The notes: generated from the letters alone by a model not told the origin. A stretch of 64,000 nt of DNA from JAVJSD01 sp040219575 (GCA_040219575.1 JAVJSD010000063.1:1-64000), one strand, 5' to 3'; counted from the stretch's first letter, positions 16,614 to 25,911 are shown. Translations and numbers: made by a program.

Positions 16614-18173
16614 TTACGCGTCGGGTTGCGATGGCGGAGGTGTCGATTGGCGGAGTTCGAGGTCGAGCAGCACGCCGTCGAGCGGTTTGGTCGAGACGCC
16701 GGCTTTCACGCCGCAATCGGCGTTCACGGCCTGGAATCGAAACAGCTTAACGAAAGCGCCCACGACGAGGGCGACTTCCAGTTGTCCGAGATGCTTGCCC
16801 GGGCAGACGCGGGCGCCGTGGCCGAAGCCGAAGTGCAGCATCTCTTTGGACCGGCGTTGCTCCTTGCCGAGATTCTCCCAACGCTGCGGGGCGAACTGCT
16901 CGGCCGCGTAGCCGGTCGCCCGCTCGCCCCAATGGTCGTCGTGTCGGTTGGCGTGCCACACGTCGAGCAGGATGTGCGTTCCGCTGGGAATGCGCAACTT
17001 GCGTCCGTCGGCCGTTTCGATCCACGTGTCGGCGGTCGCCCGGCGAGGCAGGAAGTAGAGCGACGGCGTAAGCCGCAGCGTCTCGTCGAGCACGTGGCCG
17101 AGATGCCGCGCCGCCTCGAGATGCTCGGGCGTGAAGGCTTCGATATTTTTGACCTCCTGGAACACCTGCTCCTGCGCCTCCGGGTTGCGGGACAGATGCG
17201 AGACGGCCCAGGCGGCGTACGAGGTGGTCGCTTCGAGGGCGCCGGCGAGGAACACCTTGATGTTGCTCCGCAGCGCCTCGCTGGGCGCGTCGGATTTGAA
17301 GCGGCTCCACAGACCTTCGCCCGACCGCCGGGCCGCGAGCACCACGTCGGTCAGCTCTTCGAAGCGGGCCGCATCCTCCGCCACCTGCGCGAAGCGGCGG
17401 TTGAAGCGCGACAGAAACTCCGCGGAGAGCCCCAGCCGATTGGTCACCGTGTCGCGGACGATGTGGTCGATCACCCGCTCCAGCGCGGGGACGTAGTCGT
17501 TGCGAATCTCGTCGTAGCCGACCCGCGCGCCGAAGAAGCAGTTGACCAGCATCTCCAGCATCAGCGCCTTGATTTCGATTTCGACGGCGATGCGGAGCGT
17601 GGTCCGGTTGTCGGCCTGCAGACGCTGCCGCAGCAACGCGAGACGCTCACCGACCGTGCGGCGAAATGTCTCCTCGAATTCGTGGAAGGTTTCGAGTTGA
17701 AACAACGACGTTTTTCCGAACGGCGAAGCGGCGGCCTTGCGCTGGCTTCTCCAGGTCGAACCGTTGGCGAACAGCAGCGTGTCTTTTCCCGTCGCCCGGG
17801 CGATGCCGGTCGAGGGGAGCGTGTCGCGATCGAACTGTCCCTCGCGGTCGCCGGTGGAGGTCAAGATGGCCCGAATCACGCCGGGATCGCGAGTGACCAG
17901 CACGGGGGCGAAGCCGGGGAAGTCGAGATAGCGATTGTGCCGTCCGGGTCCCTCTTCCCGCTCGGCGCCCCAGAAGTAGGTCTCGAGGATCCTAATCGGC
18001 TCGTCGTAGTTCCACGGATGAGGGAACGGGACGGTGGGTCGGCCGGAGCCGGAAAAGAACACCCGCACGCGGCTCGGCCGGTTGTCTCCGTCGAACGGAT
18101 TGACGCCCAGCAACTGCCGCGGCAGCCGCGACAATCGTCGATAACCGGGGACCTGATGCAGCCATGCCGACAT
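16614..18173 (-). CDS. Cytochrome P450
   Basis: A 519-residue haem monooxygenase. The haem-binding loop is FGFGHGARVCPGKHLG, with the thiolate ligand at about C457. Helix K holds ExxR in DETLR, and helix I has AGALEATTSYAAW, with acid-Ala-Thr-Thr for oxygen activation. It lacks an obvious membrane anchor. I chose the ATG at 18173 (MSAWLHQVPGYRR). ATG at 18209 (MKPFRGVRR) and longer starts are possible; none has a strong ribosome binding site. Partners such as ferredoxin or reductase are not in the window. Together with the following methyltransferase it may tailor a lipid or secondary metabolite; this is inference. Confidence 0.85.
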   Translation of the reverse strand: MSAWLHQVPGYRRLSRLPRQLLGVNPFDGDNRPSRVRVFFSGSGRPTVPFPHPWNYDEPIRILETYFWGAEREEGPGRHNRYLDFPGFAPVLVTRDPGVIRAILTSTGDREGQFDRDTLPSTGIARATGKDTLLFANGSTWRSQRKAAASPFGKTSLFQLETFHEFEETFRRTVGERLALLRQRLQADNRTTLRIAVEIEIKALMLEMLVNCFFGARVGYDEIRNDYVPALERVIDHIVRDTVTNRLGLSAEFLSRFNRRFAQVAEDAARFEELTDVVLAARRSGEGLWSRFKSDAPSEALRSNIKVFLAGALEATTSYAAWAVSHLSRNPEAQEQVFQEVKNIEAFTPEHLEAARHLGHVLDETLRLTPSLYFLPRRATADTWIETADGRKLRIPSGTHILLDVWHANRHDDHWGERATGYAAEQFAPQRWENLGKEQRRSKEMLHFGFGHGARVCPGKHLGQLEVALVVGAFVKLFRFQAVNADCGVKAGVSTKPLDGVLLDLELRQSTPPPSQPDA

Positions 18174-18329
18174 GGGATTCGAACGCCTGACGCCCCGGAA
18201 TGGTTTCATTCTAGTCGAACGCCGCAACCTCGCGGCGATCTTCTTACGGAATGGCGTTTGAAGGCGTTGGGCCTTCATTCTTGCGGCGGCCTTCCCTCGT
18301 CTGGGAGGGTTATACCACGGCGACGCGCG

Positions 18330-18358
18330 CAAAAAGAAAGCCGGCGGCTTGCCGGCTG
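18330..18358 (-). terminator. Intrinsic terminator after sodC
   Basis: On the minus strand AGCCGGC, a 5-base loop, then GCCGGCT are followed by TTCTTTTT. It lies 33 bases beyond the sodC stop codon. Confidence 0.7.
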
Positions 18359-18390
18359 GAGTGATCGCTGAATCGTCGTCGAGGGCGACG

Positions 18391-18960
18391 TTACTTCTTC
18401 TCCTTCTCCGGGGGCGGACCGGCGACGCCGATGACGCCGACGGCGACGCGGGGGCCGGCGTCTCCTGAGGGTTGCGATTTGAGGTCGTCCTTGCCGGCGT
18501 GGACGACGATCGAACGGCCCAGGATGAAGTGCACGTGCAGGCCCTTGACGGTCATGTCGACCATCGCCACTCCCTCGGCGTTGGCTTCGATATTGCCCAG
18601 GTCGCCGGCGTGGTGCATGGCGCTGTCGGGGCCGCCGTGCTCGTGTCCTTCGGGATTGAAGTGTCCGCCGGCGCTGGCGCCGGTGCGATCGGTGAGGTCG
18701 CCGTATTGGTGGATGTGAAAGCCGTGCAGGCCGGGCGTGAGGTTGTTCACACGACCGCGGACGCGAGTTCCCTCTTTGGTTTCCATGAACGTGATGCGGC
18801 CGCGGACCTTGTTCTCCTTGGTGGGCACAAGCACGCAGACGGCGCGATTCAGTTCGGGGTGGTCATGTTCGTGTTCGTCGGCCGCCGGCGCCGCTTGCAC
18901 CAGGCCCATTCCACAAATCATCGCCGCCAGCGTCGCCAGGCCGGTTGTTTTCCACAGCAT
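18391..18960 (-). CDS. sodC: Exported Cu-Zn superoxide dismutase lacking the disulfide
   Basis: A 189-residue SodC with a signal peptide (about 1-26) and a His/Asp/Glu-rich start. It converts superoxide to peroxide and oxygen outside the cytoplasm. Copper ligands are H82, H84 (FHIHQYGD), H100 and H154 (VVHAGKDD). Zinc ligands are H100, H108, H117 and D120 (AGDLGN). The active-site Arg is R171 (DAGPR). The two cysteines that form the conserved structural disulfide are absent: G94 and V174 stand where the family has Cys (CTSAGPHFNP and ACGVIG). The mature chain has only one Cys (C42). I chose the ATG at 18960, with AAGGA 7 bases upstream. It has its own terminator. Confidence 0.9.
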   Translation of the reverse strand: MLWKTTGLATLAAMICGMGLVQAAPAADEHEHDHPELNRAVCVLVPTKENKVRGRITFMETKEGTRVRGRVNNLTPGLHGFHIHQYGDLTDRTGASAGGHFNPEGHEHGGPDSAMHHAGDLGNIEANAEGVAMVDMTVKGLHVHFILGRSIVVHAGKDDLKSQPSGDAGPRVAVGVIGVAGPPPEKEKK

Positions 18961-19450
18961 GTTCGATCCTTTCAAAGTGTCGATTTCAAGGTGTGTTTCC
19001 CTCCTGCGAGTCTAGCTTGCACGTGAATTCGATCAAGGGTCGCCCGGCGGAAGTCCGCCCGACGCCGGCTGGGCTGGCGATTTGCAGTCGGGCGCCGCGG
19101 TTCATTTGGGTTTCGTTAATTCCATTGGGCGCGCTTGCATATTCCCCCCACGTCGCTATTCTGAGTGCAGCAGTGGGGGGGCGTCCCGCTGCGGTGCTTT
19201 TCTCGCGGCAGTATCGGCAGTTCGGGCATTGGGCGCGTCGCTCACTTGCGGCACCTTCCTTTCGACGGGTCGTTTTCCGTTGCGCTCGTGGTGCGCTGCG
19301 CTCAGGAACGGGTTTCTTGCGGAGTCGGTCTTGTTGTGCGTTCGTCTTGCGCGCAAGACGGCGTCTCGCTCTGCATGACCACCGAATCGGCGACGGAAGA
19401 CGCGGCGACGTTCACGGCCCGAGCATCCACACTTCACCGGGAGCACCACC
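18961..19450. other. Intergenic region without a recognised gene
   Basis: 490 bp between divergent genes. A weak sigma70-like pair TTGCAT (19135-19140) and TATTCT (19157-19162) with 16 bp spacing could serve the downstream protease-nuclease gene, but it is 290 bp away. I see no RNA gene or credible ORF. Confidence 0.4.
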
Positions 19451-21658
19451 ATGTTTATGGATCGTTTTCGCCAGCAGATTGAAAACGCCGAGCGGCGGTT
19501 TCGGCAGCACACGCAGCAACGGGAGGTGCGAGGCAGAGAGATTGCGAAGATCGATCGCGGCGACTGGAACGACGTCGACATGAGCCTGCTCGACGACGCG
19601 AGCCGCATTCGGCGGCGCCTGGAGCTTGCGCCGGAGGTCAGCGAATCGGTGGCCCGCACCGTCGCCAAAGCGGCCGGCCGGCGGGCCGACGCCCGGGCGG
19701 TGTTGCTCGAGCGGATCATCGAGACCAACGAATTGATGAGCGCTTCGTTCTTGATTCGCGGCGCCCAGGTACGGCGGTCGGTGGGGCGGGTGGCGATTCG
19801 CGGTTCTTCGGGCGGCATCCTGGGATTCGGCACCGGCTCGATGGTTTCGCCGCGGCTGATGATGACCAACAACCACGTCCTCGACGGATCGGCGACGGCG
19901 GCCAACAGCACGATCCAGTTCGACTTTGTGGAGCGTTTCGACGGCACGATGATGGACATCGTGGAGTACGCCCTGGCGCCGGGCGAGTTCTTCATCACCG
20001 ACGAAGCGCTCGACGTCACGATCGTGGCGGTCGCCCTCGCCAGCGAGGGGGGCGAATCGCTCGCTTCGCGCGGTTGGTCGCCGCTGCTGGCGGAATCGGG
20101 CAAGGCGGTGGTGGGCGAACGCGTGAACATCATTCAGCATCCGGGCGGCCAACCGCAGCAGATCGCCCTGCGGCAAAACCGCATCGTCGACGTCGTCGAC
20201 GACTTCCTGCACTACGCGGCCGACACGCAGCAGGGATCGTCCGGATCGGCCGTGGCCAACGATGTCTGGCAAACCGCGGCGCTGCATCACGCCGGCGTGC
20301 CCAACCGGGACGCGTTGGGGCGGATCCTGCTGATCGGCGGGCAACCTTGGGACGGGTCGTCGAACACCGTCGATCAAATCCACTGGATCGCCAATGAAGG
20401 CGTGCGGATCAGCCGGATTGTCGATTTGCTCCAGCAGCGCAGCGCCAACATGACGCCGGCGCAGCAGGCGTTGCTCGAGGAGGCGTTCACCGCGCCGGGG
20501 GAATCGGAAAGCCTTACGCAGGGCGTCGTGGGGCCAGGACTGCCCCCATTCCCCACGTTTCCGACGGCGACTCCGGCGCCCTTGCGGTTCGACCAACTGG
20601 GGCGCGTCGTGTATACGGTGCCGGTGGAGATCGCGCTGGGCATTCCCATGGGGTCGCCGATTCCCGTGGCGCCGATTGTTCAGGCGGGTTTTCCGGTTGC
20701 CGCGCAGAGCGCGGCGACTTCCACGACGGCGCGGCCTGCGCCGGCCATGGTCGGGAAGCCCCTGGGCCGCGTGAACGAGGATGATCTGCAATCGGCGCGG
20801 GCGGCGCTGCGGGCCCACGAGGCGGACGACTACTACGATGCGGACGCCGACGCGGGCGATATCGACGCGTATTACGCGGGCATCGCGGAACGTGCCGACC
20901 TGGTGGGAACTCTCCTGTTCCATGCGCTCCACAAGCGTTTGATGGAGACGCATACCACCGTCTTCTCCTACTCGAAGGCGCGCCTGGAGCACCTCTATCC
21001 GTGGGTCGACCTGCGTCCCGATGGCGAGTTGAAGAGCATCTATTCGGGCGAAGGCTTCGACGCCGAGGAGGTGATTCGCCGCGATCTGGAGGTGGCGGCG
21101 ATGCGCGAATCGCTATTGGGCCGTTTCATCAAGACCGAGGCGGCCGCCAACCCCGAGGCGATGGAGGCGTTCCTCGAAAATCTGGAGGCCACCGCGCCGT
21201 TCAACTGCGAGCATGTCGTGCCGCAATCGTGGTTCAACGAGAAACAGCCGATGAAGGCCGACCTGCATCACCTGTTCACCTGCGAACCCGATTGCAACAG
21301 CTTCCGCAGCAACATTCCCTACTTTCAGTTTCCCCCGGTCGAGGAAATCGTGCGCCCCAAGTGCGGCCGCCGCGAGACGGACGAGCGGCGGTTCGAACCC
21401 GCGGAGGGCAAGGGCCCGGTCGCCCGGGCGACGCTTTACTTCCTGCTGCGCTACCTGGGTCTGGTGGGCGACGAAGCGCGGGAAATGCAAGCCGAGCGGA
21501 TTCCGACCCTGCTGAAGTGGCACAACGACGAACCGGTGACGCTATATGAACGCCACCGCAACGCGGCGATTCACGCGGTCCAGGGGAATCGCAATCCGCT
21601 GATCGACTTCCCCGAGTGGGCGGAGTTCATCGACTTCGGCGCGAGCTTCGGGATTTGA
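19451..21658 (+). CDS. Trypsin-like protease fused to endonuclease I
   Basis: A 735-residue two-enzyme protein. Residues 1-110 form a charged helical leader ending LLERIIETNELMS. Residues 111-280 are an S1/V8-like serine protease with a full triad: H142 in TNNHVLDG, D188 in ALDVTIVAV and S264 in GSSGSAV. Residues 360-480 are a Pro/Ala-rich linker followed by an acidic YYDADADAGD stretch. Residues 505-735 are an endonuclease I (EndA/NucM) domain with NCEHVVPQSW (585-594), the catalytic His in EHV, DLHHLF (604-609), the Asn pair NSFRSN, and the family ending QGNRNPLIDFPEW. No signal peptide is visible, so it may act in the cytoplasm. The start ATG at 19451 has GGGAG upstream. Protease and nuclease folds are seen; a trigger-effector role is inference. 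Confidence 0.85.
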   Translation: MFMDRFRQQIENAERRFRQHTQQREVRGREIAKIDRGDWNDVDMSLLDDASRIRRRLELAPEVSESVARTVAKAAGRRADARAVLLERIIETNELMSASFLIRGAQVRRSVGRVAIRGSSGGILGFGTGSMVSPRLMMTNNHVLDGSATAANSTIQFDFVERFDGTMMDIVEYALAPGEFFITDEALDVTIVAVALASEGGESLASRGWSPLLAESGKAVVGERVNIIQHPGGQPQQIALRQNRIVDVVDDFLHYAADTQQGSSGSAVANDVWQTAALHHAGVPNRDALGRILLIGGQPWDGSSNTVDQIHWIANEGVRISRIVDLLQQRSANMTPAQQALLEEAFTAPGESESLTQGVVGPGLPPFPTFPTATPAPLRFDQLGRVVYTVPVEIALGIPMGSPIPVAPIVQAGFPVAAQSAATSTTARPAPAMVGKPLGRVNEDDLQSARAALRAHEADDYYDADADAGDIDAYYAGIAERADLVGTLLFHALHKRLMETHTTVFSYSKARLEHLYPWVDLRPDGELKSIYSGEGFDAEEVIRRDLEVAAMRESLLGRFIKTEAAANPEAMEAFLENLEATAPFNCEHVVPQSWFNEKQPMKADLHHLFTCEPDCNSFRSNIPYFQFPPVEEIVRPKCGRRETDERRFEPAEGKGPVARATLYFLLRYLGLVGDEAREMQAERIPTLLKWHNDEPVTLYERHRNAAIHAVQGNRNPLIDFPEWAEFIDFGASFGI

Positions 21659-21772
21659 CGCCTTGTCGGCTGACATTTGGTGCGAAGGGGCCGCGCCGCG
21701 AGTTTGGTGTTCGGCGCTTGCCAGCGACGGCATTTGATCTGGAGACAACCTGGAACCTTCGAGGAGACCGAA

Positions 21773-23134
21773 ATGAAACGTGCGTCCATCCGTGTCTGGC
21801 TCCCTTCGCTGTTGGCGTTGCTGTTTCTGTTCGCGACGACGGTCGAACGACTTGCGGCGCAGGCGACGTCGATCCGCCTGGCGACCTACAACATCCGATT
21901 TCTCGACGAAGACAAGCTTCCCCATCAAGGGCAAAGGACGCAACGGCTCAAGCAGGTCGTCGCCGCGCTTGAGGCCGACGCTATCGGCATGCAGGAGATC
22001 CGCAGTCGAGAGGCGCTGAAGAAAATCTTCGACGCCGGCGAATGGGATCTCGTCATTGACGACGACAGCGACGACAAACAGGATCTGGCGCTGGCCGTGC
22101 GAAAGGCGACGCTGGAGATTGTGGGCCTCAACGCCGACTTGGACGCCGACCCGAACGACTTTCTGTTTCCCAGCAACAGCGACAACTTCGCCTTTCCGCG
22201 TCATCGCGACGTGCTCAAGGTGCGGCTGAAAGTGAAGGCGACCGGCGACGAATTCACCGTGTTCGTGGTCCACTTGAAGGCCCGCAAGGACGCCGGCGGA
22301 CGCCCCGCCACCGACGTCCGCCGCGAGACCGCCGCGCGCAAGCTGATCGCCCGTCTGGATCAGCAATTCGACGGCGAGCCCTACATCCTGCTGTGCGACT
22401 TGAACGATGGCCCCGACGACCGCTGCTCCAACATTCTCGAGACCGGCGACCCGGCCGCCCTCGCCGGACCGGACGACCAGCGAGGCCCGTTTCTGATCAA
22501 TCTCTGCGAGGAGTTGATCGCCGGCGACCACGTCAGCATCGGACTTGGAACGGGCGCCATCGAGAACGGGCGCGTGAACACGGTCGTCTCCGGCAGCCGG
22601 AATTTGAACAACGTCAAACGGGGCGTCGACTTCTTCGTCCGCAAGGTGCTGCTCGACAACCTGTTCGTTTCCCCGGCCTTGGAAGAACGCTACCAGCTCG
22701 GATCGGTCGCCGTGTTCGACGGGCCGTTCGCGGTCGAAGGGGGCAGCGACAGGGCCTCGGATCATTTGCCGGTGAGCGCGGTGTTCCGCTTCGGCGCCGC
22801 TCCGATGGCCGCGGCGGCGATCGTTCGTCTGCACCCGGATCCGCCGGGCCGCGACGCCGGCAAGGAGACGGTGACGCTGAAGAACCTCACCGGCCAGCTA
22901 TTGTCGCTGTCGGACTGGACGCTGGTCGACCGGGGAGGCCGCCGCTACGAGTTCGACGACAATGCGGAGATCGCCGCCGGCGCCACGTTGACCATCACGC
23001 TGCCGGTCGACACCGTGACGCTGACGAACTCTGGCGACGCGATTACGTTGCTCAATGCCGAGGGTCGGCAGGAAAGCCGCGTCGAGTACACGGCGCAGCA
23101 GGCCGACGACAACCAGCCGGTGACGTTCCCCTGA
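21773..23134 (+). CDS. Exported endonuclease/exonuclease/phosphatase with lamin-tail domain
   Basis: A 453-residue protein. The signal peptide is at about 1-29. The EEP domain at about 32-340 has LATYNIRFL, the metal-binding Glu in IGMQEIRS, CDLNDGPDD, and the general-base His in ASDHLPVSA. The C-terminal immunoglobulin-like lamin-tail domain, about 350-445, has VTLKNLTGQLLSLSDWTLVD. EEP enzymes cut phosphodiesters in DNA, RNA or phospholipid-like substrates, and lamin-tail domains occur with secreted nucleases. I chose the ATG at 21773, with GAGGAG just upstream. It follows the protease-nuclease gene on the same strand after 114 bp and may share its transcript. DNA as substrate is the likely reading, not proven. 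Confidence 0.8.
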   Translation: MKRASIRVWLPSLLALLFLFATTVERLAAQATSIRLATYNIRFLDEDKLPHQGQRTQRLKQVVAALEADAIGMQEIRSREALKKIFDAGEWDLVIDDDSDDKQDLALAVRKATLEIVGLNADLDADPNDFLFPSNSDNFAFPRHRDVLKVRLKVKATGDEFTVFVVHLKARKDAGGRPATDVRRETAARKLIARLDQQFDGEPYILLCDLNDGPDDRCSNILETGDPAALAGPDDQRGPFLINLCEELIAGDHVSIGLGTGAIENGRVNTVVSGSRNLNNVKRGVDFFVRKVLLDNLFVSPALEERYQLGSVAVFDGPFAVEGGSDRASDHLPVSAVFRFGAAPMAAAAIVRLHPDPPGRDAGKETVTLKNLTGQLLSLSDWTLVDRGGRRYEFDDNAEIAAGATLTITLPVDTVTLTNSGDAITLLNAEGRQESRVEYTAQQADDNQPVTFP

Positions 23135-23150
23135 ATGCCGGTCGAGCCGC

Positions 23151-23270
23151 CGTAGCGGAACTCGCCAGAGTTCCGACAAGGCGCGCGACTTCGGAAGTCT
23201 GGCGACTTCCGCTACACGGCTTGCGCGACTTCGGAAGTCTGGCGACGTCTGGCGACTTCCGCTACACGGC
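23151..23270. repeat. REP-like element with three arms
   Basis: CGTAGCGGAACTCGCCAGAG (from 23151) pairs with TCGGAAGTCTGGCGACTTCC (23191-23210). A third arm at 23231-23265 carries an internal 10 bp duplication (GTCTGGCGAC twice). It lies between convergent gene ends and may help terminate both. Confidence 0.8.
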
Positions 23271-23282
23271 CTCAAGCACGTG

Positions 23283-24767
23283 CTAACGCCGCACGGGCGC
23301 CGTTGCGCGGCCGGCGTTCTGCCGGTTCGGCACGGCGAAGTGCGGGGCGTCGAAGGCGCGGTGACGCGTGCTCGACGCCGCGGCAGCGACTTGCTGTTGT
23401 GCTTCGGCGAGCTCGGCCGGTGCGGCGCCGAGGGTGCCGGTCCACGATTCGAACGGCCGCCCGCCGCGTTCGTCGGCCTGGAAGAAGGCCAGATACGTCA
23501 TGGCGTCGGTCGGGATGAACTCGTGCCCGCCGACCGCCAGGCGTGTGGGGTGATACACCCGCCGCCAGGTGCCCGTGTTGAAGTACATCTGGTTCAGCAC
23601 GTAGCCGTCGGCGTAGCTGGCGTCGAGCGCCAGCGACTCGGGCTGGTGGGTGTGCCCGTAGACGATGTGGCGAGCGCGGCGATTGCGGAAATCCTGCTCC
23701 GCCAAGGCGTGCTGGTAGTACGACTCGCCCTCGGCGCCGCGCAGCTGGTAAAGCCACGAGGCGACCTTGGCGGCCCAGCCGATCGACAGCCGCTTGCTGA
23801 ACTTGAGGGCGCGCTCGAGTCCGTCGACCAGTTGCACCGGACTCCAGGTGTCGTGGTCGCGGACCGCTTCCAGCGCCAACAACTCGTCGACCAAACGGTC
23901 CCAAATGGCCTTAACCTTCTTGCGGACCGCCGGCAGCGGACAGGCCCGCTCCAGGACGCCGTCGAGCCACATCGGGATCAGCAACAGCGGCCGGATATGA
24001 TCGATCTCCTTCAGCGCGGCGGCGACGGCCTCCGGCAACTCGTCGCCGAGTTGTTGCTGAACTTCGATCTGGAAACGCCCCACCAGTTCGATCACGATGC
24101 AGTCGCCCAGGCTGCTGGTGTCGCGGTCCTCGGTGAAGTTGAGCGGATCGAAGATGTCGCCGTGGCGGGCCAACACGCGGTGCCGCCGCAGCGCCTCGAG
24201 CAGTTCTTCGCTCTCCAGGGGATCGTGCGGGAAGGGCGCGCGATGCGGATTCGCCAGACCGGCGTGATGCGCCACCTTCTGGCGGACCAGATCGTAGTTG
24301 GCGCCCGGCAGGTGCAGCAGCCAGTCGTGATTGCCGACCATGTAGTGCGTGCGCACGGCGACCGGTTGCGGCGGCGATTCGTACGCGGCCTGGCCGGTGG
24401 AGGCGGCGGGCGGAATGGCGACCGCTCCGTCGGAGGCGAGCGAGCGGAGGACGCTCAGCGATTCGCCGTTGTTTCGCAGGATGCCGTCGACGATGCGGCC
24501 CACGGTGTCGACCACCTGCGGCGACGACGTATCGTGCCAAGGGCGGACGCCTCCCTCGAGCCATCGCGTCGAGCGGACCAGGTCGATCACGTCGCCCAAC
24601 AGCACCAGATCGATGCGGTCGATGGGTTCGTACCGCCCATCGGTTCGCCACGAGGCGCGGTGAGCCAGATCGCAAAGCCGCCCCGCGAAAATGCGCAGCG
24701 CGCCGGAAGACAAGTCTTCCGAGCAGGTTCCATCCGTAAGGTGCAGGTCGCTAATAATGACGAGCAT
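23283..24767 (-). CDS. Metallophosphoesterase
   Basis: A 494-residue calcineurin-like phosphoesterase. The metal-site motifs appear in order: ISDLHLTDG (about residues 5-13), LLGDVIDL, MVGNHDWLLH, a His in ARHGDIFD, and YGHTHQPE. A helical insert of about 130 residues lies between the last two, which is longer than in small phosphatases. No signal peptide is present, so it should be cytoplasmic. The C-terminus (about 440-494) is Ala/Gln-rich and probably unstructured. Substrates of this fold range from nucleotides to phosphoproteins and DNA ends. It converges on the exported nuclease gene; a shared role is only a neighbourhood guess. Confidence 0.8.
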   Translation of the reverse strand: MLVIISDLHLTDGTCSEDLSSGALRIFAGRLCDLAHRASWRTDGRYEPIDRIDLVLLGDVIDLVRSTRWLEGGVRPWHDTSSPQVVDTVGRIVDGILRNNGESLSVLRSLASDGAVAIPPAASTGQAAYESPPQPVAVRTHYMVGNHDWLLHLPGANYDLVRQKVAHHAGLANPHRAPFPHDPLESEELLEALRRHRVLARHGDIFDPLNFTEDRDTSSLGDCIVIELVGRFQIEVQQQLGDELPEAVAAALKEIDHIRPLLLIPMWLDGVLERACPLPAVRKKVKAIWDRLVDELLALEAVRDHDTWSPVQLVDGLERALKFSKRLSIGWAAKVASWLYQLRGAEGESYYQHALAEQDFRNRRARHIVYGHTHQPESLALDASYADGYVLNQMYFNTGTWRRVYHPTRLAVGGHEFIPTDAMTYLAFFQADERGGRPFESWTGTLGAAPAELAEAQQQVAAAASSTRHRAFDAPHFAVPNRQNAGRATAPVRR

Positions 24768-24953
24768 GCCGACTTCCTTGTGGCGCGGACGCAGCAGGGG
24801 GCGAAAAATTCGTGCCTCGACGGTCCTATCGGCCTTAAACTGGGCGGGGCTTGAGGATTATTCCGGTCGTGTGGCTCGCAGCAGTGCAAGAAAACGCGAA
24901 ACAGCGGAGAAAACCAACGGGAATGCTGGATGCGTTTGTTCGGCTCCAAAGGT

Positions 24954-25083
24954 GAACAGGAGGACGCGGAGAAAGCAGAGACGGTGAAAATAGTCGCCCG
25001 TCCCAATCTCCAGATCCCCGCAATTCCTTGCTCCGGATTGGATACTGAACACCTTGCTCCGCTCTCTCCGCGGCCTCCTGTTC
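24954..25083. repeat. Imperfect inverted repeat in a gene-free gap
   Basis: GAACAGGAGGACGCGGAGAA (from 24954) pairs imperfectly with TCTCCGCGGCCTCCTGTTC (25065-25083). The gap 24768-25346 otherwise holds only short frames of odd composition and no recognisable gene. Confidence 0.6.
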
Positions 25084-25346
25084 TTATTTCTTTCTTTCTG
25101 GGGACGGCATCACGCCGGGCGAGGCAAGCGATGGCTGCACGCAAGTTGCTTCTCACAAAGGTTTTCCACTGCCGTACGGTTCGTTTTCTGCTGGCGTTTT
25201 TTCCACCTCGGTCGGGCTTGGCCAGGCGGCGTCTTCACGGCCTGCGGTCGTCTTTGGACAGCGAAGCCATGTAAATCGCCCTCGCGGTTTTCTATATTGA
25301 GGAACGTTCAACTTCGCCGTCGGCGAATACCTCGTGGAGCGACATC

Positions 25347-25898
25347 ATGCAGTCGTTGCGTGCCCATCTGCTGGTTGCATCGCCCAAATTGCCCGATCAG
25401 AACTTCTACCGCACCGTGGTGCTGTTGATCCAGCACAACGAGGAAGGCGCCTTCGGCGTGGTGTTGAATCGCCCGACGAGCGTTTCGGTGGGAGACGTTT
25501 GGAGCGGCGTGGCCGACGAACCCTGCGACAGCCAGGAACCGATCAATCTTGGAGGTCCGGTCGAGGGACCGCTGTTGGCGCTGCATCAACAAGAGCACTG
25601 CAGCGAAGGCGAGGTTCTGCCCGGCGTCTACATGGCCACGCGAAAGGAGTTGTTGCGGCGGATCGTCTCGCAGCAACAGCATCCCTATCGGCTGTTCAGC
25701 GGCTACGCCGGCTGGGGCGAGGGGCAACTCGAGGGAGAGTTGCGGGTCGGCGGCTGGTTGACGACGCCCGCCTCCGCGGATCACGTCTTCCGCTCGGCGG
25801 ACGACCTGTGGAAGGAAGTCGCCGACCATATCGGTCGCGAGATCCTCGGTCCGACCGGCAAGTCGAAGCACGTGCCGAGTGATCCGACGATGAATTAG
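25347..25898 (+). CDS. YqgE/AlgH family protein
   Basis: A 183-residue DUF179 protein. The hallmark blocks are AHLLVASPKLPDQNFYRTVV near the start, IQHNEEGAFGVVLNRPT, NLGGPVEG, and RLFSGYAGWGEGQLEGEL. The family fold is known, and AlgH was named for a role in alginate regulation, but the biochemical function is unresolved. The length is typical. The start ATG has GGAG upstream. The gene stands alone; a 7 bp tandem repeat follows its stop codon. Confidence 0.9.
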   Translation: MQSLRAHLLVASPKLPDQNFYRTVVLLIQHNEEGAFGVVLNRPTSVSVGDVWSGVADEPCDSQEPINLGGPVEGPLLALHQQEHCSEGEVLPGVYMATRKELLRRIVSQQQHPYRLFSGYAGWGEGQLEGELRVGGWLTTPASADHVFRSADDLWKEVADHIGREILGPTGKSKHVPSDPTMN

Positions 25899-25911
25899 TT
25901 GGGCGGGGGTT

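Noticed and set aside
18160..18190. tRNA T-loop-like GTTCGAATCCC on the minus strand
   Set aside because: The flanking bases do not form the T-stem, and no anticodon or acceptor stem can be drawn; it lies at the start of the P450 gene.
16521..18371. 616-codon plus-strand frame opposite the P450 gene
   Set aside because: No recognisable domain, starts in the methyltransferase leader, and covers the P450 gene whose haem and ExxR motifs are clear.
24930..25274. 114-codon frame in the YqgE upstream gap
   Set aside because: Composition is Arg/Leu/Ser-biased like translated repeat sequence, it has no ribosome binding site, and it covers an inverted repeat.
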